Shown here piece after piece: positions 57,294-64,000 of a stretch of 64,000 nt of DNA. The first letter of the stretch is position 1. Each line of letters begins with the position of its first letter. The notes under the pieces are model-generated. The model searched no databases. It was not told the origin of the DNA and worked only from the letters and a program-made list of their open reading frames with translations. Source of the stretch: Taudactylus pleione (lineage: Eukaryota; Chordata; Amphibia; Anura; Myobatrachidae); NCBI GenBank assembly GCA_031769625.1, contig JAUIMM010000016.1:17848501-17912500 (forward strand), read 5' to 3'. The translations under genes were made by a program, and so were the position numbers.

Positions 57294-58141
57294 TCTTCTA
57301 CCGTGAGGCGGGCCCGGTTAATCTGCATGGGTTCGTCACCCGCAGGTTCAGACGGAGGGAGGGTTGGAGTAGTGGTCGGCCGGAACCTAAAGCGATCTCC
57401 CCTAGTTTTTTCACTCTGGTGTTCTCTGTACCGCAAATCCACTTTATTGCAAATGAAGATAAGCTCATTGAGGGTAGCCGGCGGATCACGAGTGGCGAGG
57501 TCATCTTTTATGCAATCTGTCAATCCATTCCAAAAGGTGGAAGTCAGGGCTACTTCATTCCATTTTAGTTCCGAAGCCAGCGTTTGAAATTGAATGATAT
57601 ACTGACTGACTGGTCGGTTCCCTTGGCAAAGTCGCAGGATTTCCGTCGCCGCGGAGGTTGTTCTGCCAGGCTCGTCGAAAATCTGCCGGAAGGACGTGAG
57701 GAATCCAGAGTAGTTGTCTAGTAACGGGTCGGACCTCTCCCAGAGAGGCGAAACCCAGTCCAGGGCAGAACCAGTCAGTAGAGACACTATATATGCCACT
57801 TTGGATTTTGGAGATGGAAAGTTCGCAGGCTGTAGTGTGAAGTGGACGTCACACTGGTTGAGAAACCCTCGGCACAACTTAGGGTTCCCATCAAACTTAT
57901 TGGGAGTCGGAAGGTGCAAATGAGATGGTGCAGGTGGAACAGGGACAGCTGGAGCTGCTGGCTGGTTGGTGGCGGCAGGCAAATTAACAGTAACCAGGGA
58001 AGCTTGCAGCGTATCCTGACGAAGAGACATTTCCTGCAGGAACTGAGCCATTTGGCGCTGAGACGCCTCTAGTCCCTCTAGGCGACTGGCAATACCCTGG
58101 AGCAAGTCGGCCCTCAGATCCAGTCCACTGGCCGAATCCAT
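57194..58141 (-). CDS. Ty3/gypsy gag (capsid and nucleocapsid), open
   Basis: Gag builds the intracellular particle. I start at ATG 58141 (MDSASGLDLRADLLQG), since the longer frame to 58261 runs into the LTR. A coiled-coil-like N-terminus (RLEGLEASQRQMAQFLQEM) precedes the capsid core: PTPNKFDGNPKLCRGFLNQC, TGSALDWVSPLWER and YIIQFQTLASELKWNEVAL. The zinc knuckle reads CMYWGETGHMVAACP; the second cysteine of CX2CX4HX4C is a tryptophan here, which should weaken metal binding. The frame is 315 codons without a stop. The Met lies only 16 nt from the LTR edge. Confidence 0.88.
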   Translation of the reverse strand: MDSASGLDLRADLLQGIASRLEGLEASQRQMAQFLQEMSLRQDTLQASLVTVNLPAATNQPAAPAVPVPPAPSHLHLPTPNKFDGNPKLCRGFLNQCDVHFTLQPANFPSPKSKVAYIVSLLTGSALDWVSPLWERSDPLLDNYSGFLTSFRQIFDEPGRTTSAATEILRLCQGNRPVSQYIIQFQTLASELKWNEVALTSTFWNGLTDCIKDDLATRDPPATLNELIFICNKVDLRYREHQSEKTRGDRFRFRPTTTPTLPPSEPAGDEPMQINRARLTVEEWQRRRRENLCMYWGETGHMVAACPRHPGNSRS

Positions 58142-58156
58142 CTGGCCGGTGTAAAC

Positions 58157-58824
58157 TGTCACGGCTTGGCGTGCGCTTGGACCCGGAGTGGAGTTGGATG
58201 AGGAATGAGGACCTGTTTGCTGGTACTTGAAGGCAGCCGGCCTTAGGGGAGTATGACTCATGAAGCAGTGGCACGCGATGGGATCAGAACCAGGCTGCGA
58301 GACACTGGCGGAACTTAGAGACCCGGGGTAGGCTGGGTATAGCAGGTAGACGGGATCAGGAGACAGGTAGTAACAGGAGCAAACTGCACCAAGGCTGAGA
58401 GGGGAGTCTGCAGAAACACACTGGTACTGACACTTTAAATGAGCAAAGGAGCACAGAGAACTAGCTCACAGCATACGCTGTGATAGACGTTGCACTGGCA
58501 ACTAAAGAGCCTCTGGACAGCCCTTTAGTACCCTCAGGTAGTGAAGGATTGGTTGCTAGCCTCCCCAGCCCAGACTGAACCTGATTGGCCAGAAACGACA
58601 TGTGACCCAAATCCAAGATGGCCGCGCCCAGTGGTCACAGCATGGAAGCTCTGCCAGTCTTAGCCCCTCTCACCTGCCTCCAGATGGAAGCCCTTGGTCT
58701 GCGGAGACTCACAGCACCCAGCGCTATTCTCCAGGAACCTGCACCTCTGCTGGAAACACCATGCCACAGCGCCCGGAGCGGTAAGCGCCGCGATCTCAGC
58801 AGCCTGTCACCCCTGGTCGTGACA
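58157..58824 (-). repeat. 5' LTR of the Ty3/gypsy element
   Basis: Same length as the other LTR, with about ten single-base differences visible by eye. It is followed on the minus strand by GTTTACACCGGCCAG and the gag ATG. Confidence 0.93.
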
Positions 58825-58941
58825 GGTGGAATAAGTAGGGGCAGCGTGTTCATAAAAAGTTACTGTCAAGTTCAGAAACTGTGGCTAAGACCGTAAGCAG
58901 TCCAGGGACACCTAAATCCCTTTGTCCAGTTGTATCCAAGC
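58825..58941 (+). pseudogene. hAT-1 transposase, continuation of the zinc finger region
   Basis: GGTGGAATAAGTAGGGGCAG resumes the hAT-1 frame after the Ty3/gypsy insertion and corresponds to hAT-2 61437-61595 in reverse. It ends at TGTATCCAAGC where hAT-2 begins. The rest of hAT-1 must lie beyond the window. Confidence 0.85.
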
Positions 58942-59624
58942 TAGGGGTGTGCATCGGCCACTTTTCGTGTTTTGGATCTGGATCTTTCTTCGTGTTTTGG
59001 ATATGGATTGGTTTTGCCAAAACCACCCTTCCGTGTTTTGGGTTCTGGGTTTTGTGTTTTGGATCTGTATTTTTTGGGGAAAAAAGCATAAAAACAGCTA
59101 AAATCTGAATTTGTGGGTTTTTCTGTTCCTATGCTATTATTAACCTCAATAACATTAACTTCCACTCATTTCCAGTCTATTCTGAACACCTCACAATATT
59201 GTTTTTAGGCCAAAAGGTTGAACCGAGGTAGCAAAATGACTATGCTAAGCGACACAAGTGGGCGGCACAAACACGTGGCCCATCTAGTAGTGACACTGCA
59301 GTGGCAGACAGGATGACAGTTTGAAAAACTAGGCCCCGAACAGTACATAATGCAAAGAAAAAAAAGAGGTGCAAGATGGAATTTTCCTTGGGCCCTCCGA
59401 CCCACTCTTATGTTGTATAAACAAGACATGCACACTTTAACAAACCAATCATTTCAGCGCCAGGGTCTGCCACACGACTGTGGCTGAAATGATTGGTTCG
59501 TTTGGGCCCCCACAAAACAAGCTGGCAATTAATCTGTCCCTGCACAAACTGGCTCTATGGAGGCAAGATGTCATCCTCATCCACCAATTCCTCACCCTCT
59601 TCAGTGTTGTGTACATCCTCATCC

Positions 59625-62405
59625 TCACAGAGTATTAATTCGTCCCCGCTGGAATCCACCACCACAGGTCCCTCTGTACTTTCTGGAGGCTGGTTTCCCT
59701 GGAAGAATTGATAATTCATTTTGATGAACATGATCATCCTCCACCATCATTCTGTCAATGGTGACCGTATCATATGCAGTGACAGTAGACATTTCAGAAA
59801 TTGTTGGCAGGTCCTTCATTCCGGACCAGATGTCCAAACTTTGTCCTGCCTGCCCTGCATCACCCCCAGCGGGTTGCTTAGGATACCTAAATTGTTTCCT
59901 AGCAGCCCCAGTTGCCAGAGAAAAGGAAGAAGAAGCTGTTGACGTGTCACTTTCCGCTTCAGCAGACAGTGTTTTCACCAGTAGGTCTTTGCACCCCTGC
60001 AGGCTTGTGTCGGCTGGAAAGAGTGACACCACGTAGGCTTTAAACCTAGGATCGAGCACGGTGGCCAAAATGTAGTGGTCTGATTTCAACAGATTGACCA
60101 CCCTCAAATCCTGGCAAAGCAAATGAAGGGCTTCATCCACAAGTCCCACATGCCGAGCTGAATTGCTCCGTCTTAGCTCCTCCTTCACTTTCTCCAGCTG
60201 CTTTTGCAAAAGCCTGATGAGGGGTATGACCTGACTCAAGCTGGCAGTGTCTGAAATGACTTCACGTGTGGCAAGTTCGAAGGGCTGGAGAACCTTGCAC
60301 AACACGGAAATCATTCTCCACTGCGCTTGAGTCAGGTGCATACCCGCTCCTTTGCCTATGTCATACATGGATGTATAGGCTTGAATGGCCTTTTGCTGCT
60401 CCTCCATCCTCTGAAGCATATGGAGGGTTGAGTTCCACCGTGTCACAACCTCTTGCTTCAGGTGATGGCATGGCAGGTTCAAGACTGTTTGCTCATGCTC
60501 CAGCCTTCGGCACGAAGTCACTGAATGGCGAAAGTGGCCGGAAATTTTTTCGGGCCACCCAAAGCGTGACCTGCACGTTTTTGTGTTTCAGAAAATTCTG
60601 CACCACCAAATGTATTGTATGAGCAAAACATGGGACATACTGGAATTTGCCCAGATGTATGCCCGCACAATATTGGTGGCGTTGTCAGATATCACAAATC
60701 CCCAGGAGAGTCTAAGTCGTGTAAGCCATTGGGCGATGATTTCCCTCAGTTTCTCTAAGAGGTTGTTGGCGGTGTGCCTCTTATTGAATCTGGTGATACA
60801 CAGCGTAGCCTGCCTTGGAACGAGCTGGCGTTTCTGAGATGCTGCTACTGGTGACGCTGCTGTTGTTGCTGCGTAAGGTGATACATCTACCCAGTGGGCT
60901 GTCACAGTCATATAGTCCTTAGTCTGCCCTGTTCCACATGTCCGTGGTTAAGTGGACATTGGGTACAACCAAATTTTTTTGGACACTTTTTCTGACGTCT
61001 CTGTACATTCTTGGTATCGCCTGCCTAGTGAAGTGGACTCTATTTGGGATTTGGTACCGGGGACACACTACCTCCATCAATTGTCTAAATCCCACTGCAC
61101 TAATGGCGGATACCGGATGCACGTCTAACATCAACATAGCTGTCAAGGCCTCAGTTATCCGCTTCGCTTCAGGATGACTGCTGTCGTACTTCATCCTCCT
61201 CGCTAAGGACTGTTGGAGGGTCAATTGCTTAGTAAAAGAAGTAGTGGTGTTCCTACTTCCTCTCTGGGATAATGAACGACTCCCAGCAGCAGCAGCAGTA
61301 GGCATAGCATTGCAGGATCCTCCAGAGGAATCCCGGATAGGAGAGGAGTCAGTCATGCAAGTGACTACTTCCGATCCTCACTGAGGAGGAAATTGACGAG
61401 GAGGGAGTTGACGGTGTGGTTTGCCGGTGCTTGGATACAACAGGACAAAGGGATTTAGGTGTCCCTGGACTGCTTATGGTCTTAGCCAAAGTTTCTGAAC
61501 TTGACAGTAACTTATGAACGCGCTGCAAGTGACGTATAAGGGAGGATGTTCCTAGGTGGTTAACATCCCTATCCCTACTTATTCCACCTTTACATATGGT
61601 ACATATGGCAAGACAGTTGTTGTCCGGATTTGGATAGAAATATTTCCAGACCAAAGAGGTGGAATGTTTGGTCTTCTGCCCAGGCATGACCGTGATGGGC
61701 TTTTTCATCCCATGGATAACTGTCTCCCCCGGTGCCTAATTTAAATAAACCACATCACCATCAGAATCCTCCTCGTCAACTTCCTCCTCAGCGCCAGATA
61801 TACCAATATCGTCATCCTGTTGTACTTCAACAGTGACATCTTCAATTTGAATATCAGCAAGTGGACTGTGGGTGCTCCTACCAGCACTTGCAGAGGGCAT
61901 GCAACTGGTGGAGAGAGCCATCTCTTCCCGTCCAATGTTGGGAAGGTCAGGTATCGCAAACCGCTGCCACACTTGGACTCTCCTTGGGGATTTGTGATAT
62001 CTTCTTAGAATGCACAGTTCTTTGCTGTGCTTTTGCCAGCTTAACTAGTTTGATTTTTGTAGTGGGAGGAGGGCTTTCATCGTCATGCGAAGCTGAAACA
62101 CTAGTTATGAACATAGGGAAAGACCTTAGCCGTTCCTTGCCACTCCGTGTTGTAAATGGCATATTGGCAATTTTACGTTTCTCCTCAGACAATTTAAATG
62201 TATTTTTTAAAGCAATCTTCCTGAGCTTTGTCATTTGGGATTTTGTATGCCCTCTACTATGACATTGGGTATCGGCCTTGGCAGACAACGTTGATGGCAT
62301 TTCATCGTCTATGTCATGAATACTGGCAGCAGCTTCAGCACTTGGAGGAAGTGGTTCTTGATCTTTCCCTATTTTATTTTTATCAGACAAATTTTTATCC
62401 TCCAT
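59625..62405 (-). pseudogene. hAT-2 transposase (BED zinc finger, DDE), broken and lacking hATC
   Basis: hAT transposases excise DNA by hairpin formation and usually dimerise through a C-terminal hATC domain. The minus-strand pieces, in order, begin with a Ser/Lys-rich N-terminus from MEDKNLSDKNKIGK (62405). Then come the acidic EEEVDEEDSDGDVV (about 61770) and the BED finger: HSTSLVWKYFYPN, CLAICTICKGG and H-x5-H in LIRHLQRVHK (about 61670-61510). The core is next: VCPRYQIPNRVHFTRQAIPR, VHLTTDMWNR with the first catalytic D (about 60930) and LSWGFVISDNATNIVRA with the second D (about 60695). VVTRWNSTLHMLQRM and ILATVLDPRFKAYVV follow. The frame changes at least four times. After SRKYRGTCGG it ends without the hATC motif, so it is non-functional. 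Confidence 0.88.
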
Positions 62406-63240
62406 TTATGTGATTTTGATATATACGTGCGGCTAAGGCGCACACAAACACAGAAAAAGATTTTTTCATTTTTTTGGATGGAGCACACTTTGGGGGATAC
62501 ACCACCCTTCAACAGACGAGCCAGCTGGCCCTTTACTTATGACACAGGCGCATGCTTGGCGCTGCTACTGTGTTGATGCACGTGCGGCTACAGTGCACAC
62601 AAGTCACAAACACAGAAAAAGATTTTTTAATTTTTTTTGGGCTGGAACGCACTTTGGGGGTTACAGCACCCTTCAACAGACAAGCCAGCCGGCCCTTGAT
62701 TTATGACACAGGCGCACGATTGGCGATGCTACTTTGTTGATGCACGTGTGGCTACAGCGCACACAAACAGAAAAAAAATAATTTTCTGTTTTGCATTTGG
62801 GGGCAGCACCCCTGATGGACAGAGCACCCCCTGGACAACACTAAAGCACCTCTTTAGGACTACAGCCTTTATGGGACACTGCACACAAGTCACAAACACA
62901 GAAAACTATAGATATATTTTTTTTTTCCGGCACTTTGGGGGTTACACCACCCTTCAACAGACGAGCCAGCCGGCCCTTTACTTATGACACAGGTGCACGC
63001 TTGGCGCTGCTACTTTGTTGATGCACGTGCGGCTACTGTGCACACAATTCACAAACACAGAAAAAAAGAATTGTTTTTTTTGCACTTGGGGGGAGCACCC
63101 CTGATGGACAGTTCACCCCCTGGACAACATTACAGCACCCCTTTAGGACTACAGCTTTTATTGGACACTGCACAACACAGCCTAGCCAGTCCCTATGGAC
63201 AACAGCAGCACAACACAGCCCAGCCAGCCCACATGGACAA
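62406..63240 (-). repeat. Tandem units of about 150-180 bp upstream of the hAT-2 transposase
   Basis: Repeated TTGATGCACGTGCGGCTACA, CACAAACACAGAAAAAGAT, ACACCACCCTTCAACAGACG and CCCTTTACTTATGACACAGG blocks, four to five degenerate units. The same array, shorter, is in hAT-1 at 51900-52400. Open frames through it are artefacts. Confidence 0.85.
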
Positions 63241-63249
63241 CAGCAAGTG

Positions 63250-63785
63250 ATTTTTTGCAATCTGCGTATGAGTTGCATTGCGCGTGGCGAACCAGTCATT
63301 GCGATGGGACAGTGCTCGCCCGTAGCCCGCAGTTGGAACGCTATTTTGAGTTTCAGTGCCGTTTGTGGGTGGTAACGGGAAGGTGCTTGAAAATGGGGGT
63401 GTGGATGTGCGAACGCAGGTGTGCCCGACCATCAGAACGGCGTTTAATGGGTGTGCATAATTAGTAAAGTAGCGTCATTACACACGTGACTAGGTTATAT
63501 TTTAGCCAGAACTGCTCGCAATGTTTTGGTGGGAAAAGGCTACGACAAGCATTGCGAGCAGCTCCGATGGCTCTCGATGTTCCCGATTAATCCTACAACT
63601 GCCGGAGATGACGTTTGTTGCGAGTGGTAAAGGGGCGTCTTTATACAAGTGCGAGCGCATAATGCGGCCGCTCGCTATTACTAGTGGGCGGCTTTACGCG
63701 ACTCAGTGCGAGCACATGATATAAATAGCCGGCCCCTTTTAGCCAGTGAGCGGATGCAAATAGCGTCCGGGTCTGAATCAGGCCC
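63250..63785. mobile_element. Harbinger-type MITE inside hAT-2, left end degraded
   Basis: The right end TCTGAATCAGGCCC (63772-63785) matches the family, and the preceding GCAAATAGCGTCCGGG resembles the left end of the element at 6938 in inverse. The interior GTTTGTGGGTGGTAACGGG and GTGCATAATTAG blocks match other family members. hAT-2 repeat sequence flanks both sides. The left boundary is set where hAT-2 similarity stops; no clean left terminus is visible. Confidence 0.7.
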
Positions 63786-64000
63786 TGAGCCCCTATGGAC
63801 AACAGCAGTACAACACAACCCAGCCAGCCCTAAAAAAAAAAATGTTGCAGATGGGGGACCTATTATAGAATCCAAAGCCTGCGAGATCCTACAGTGGGAT
63901 GATGACGTTTTGCCTCGATTTCAGATCTGACTCAGGCGGGAAAACCCGAGCCGGACTCGGTTCCCAGCTGGTATCACGGGGGGCTTGGGAGGGTTCGGAT

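Larger units (their letters stand above)
53247..58824 (-). mobile_element. Ty3/gypsy chromovirus-type LTR retrotransposon (5578 bp)
   Basis: Two 668-bp LTRs (53247-53914, 58157-58824) begin TGTCACGG and end GTGACA. The 5-bp duplication GGTGG (53242-53246, 58825-58829) is confirmed by the uninterrupted AAAGGTGGAATAAGTAGGG equivalent in hAT-2 near 61570-61595. Internal genes run on the minus strand in the order gag, protease, RT, RNase H, integrase, chromodomain. By eye the LTRs differ at about ten positions, suggesting a fairly recent insertion. Several pol frameshifts make it defective. Confidence 0.95.
58942..64000 (-). mobile_element. hAT-2, same family inserted head-on into hAT-1 (5' end just outside window)
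   Basis: The 3' terminus TAGGGGTGTGCATCGGCCAC starts at 58942. The other end at 63890-64000 is the inverse of the hAT-1 left end and should finish roughly 25-30 bases past the window. The hAT-1 sequence at the junction (ATCCAAGC, 58934-58941) is the expected 8-bp target, but the second copy lies outside. Content on the minus strand: subterminal repeats, a transposase gene (62405-59625) and about 680 bp of 3' region with GTGTTTTGGATCTG repeats near the end. Confidence 0.85.

Noticed and set aside
58157..58261. Gag extended into the LTR (start at 58261)
   Set aside because: The extension is LTR sequence that also occurs in the other LTR. The Met at 58141, just inside the LTR, is the simpler start.

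Overview
The window is vertebrate nuclear DNA, most likely from a frog with a large, repeat-rich genome. It holds one recognisable host gene, spliced in vertebrate fashion, and very little else that is not transposon-derived. The mix of Penelope-like, PIF/Harbinger, hAT, Tc1, L1 and chromodomain Ty3/gypsy elements, the AT microsatellites and several palindromic MITEs all fit an amphibian. I cannot name the species.

Host gene: LRRC8B, a volume-regulated anion channel subunit, lies on the + strand. It has a large coding exon (17653-19770), an intron carrying two MITEs, a terminal coding exon (21881-22147) and a poly(A) signal near 22560. The predicted protein is 794 aa with no breaks.

Left third (1-17600): L1, Tc1 and SINE-like remnants, minisatellites, and four copies of an unusual MITE (1-425, 3262-3799, 6240-6788, 13979-14527). 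Each MITE is a chain of about 13 consecutive local hairpins rather than one long foldback. Stem sequences differ between copies but stay self-complementary. Middle (22600-36700): mostly sequence in which I see no gene, with several palindromic MITEs, a decayed L1 ORF2 interrupted by a solo LTR, and Penelope-derived scraps.

Right 27 kb (36729-64000): a nested transposon stack. A hAT element (hAT-1, from 36729) was hit by a Penelope-like element (36841-51591, 14-bp target duplication). That element was hit by an apparently intact PIF/Harbinger transposon (41805-49332, 3-bp duplication). The hAT body was also hit by a chromodomain Ty3/gypsy element (53247-58824, 5-bp duplication) and by a second hAT copy of the same family in opposite orientation (hAT-2, from 58942). 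hAT-2 itself carries a Harbinger-type MITE.

The Harbinger is the most complete mobile system here. It has a DDE transposase on + flanked by two different spliced Myb/SANT-like genes on -, all three open after splicing, plus a 48-bp tandem array between divergent genes. Harbingers are usually described with one Myb-like partner, so the three-gene layout and its link to the hairpin-chain MITEs, which share its termini, are the main candidates for something undescribed.
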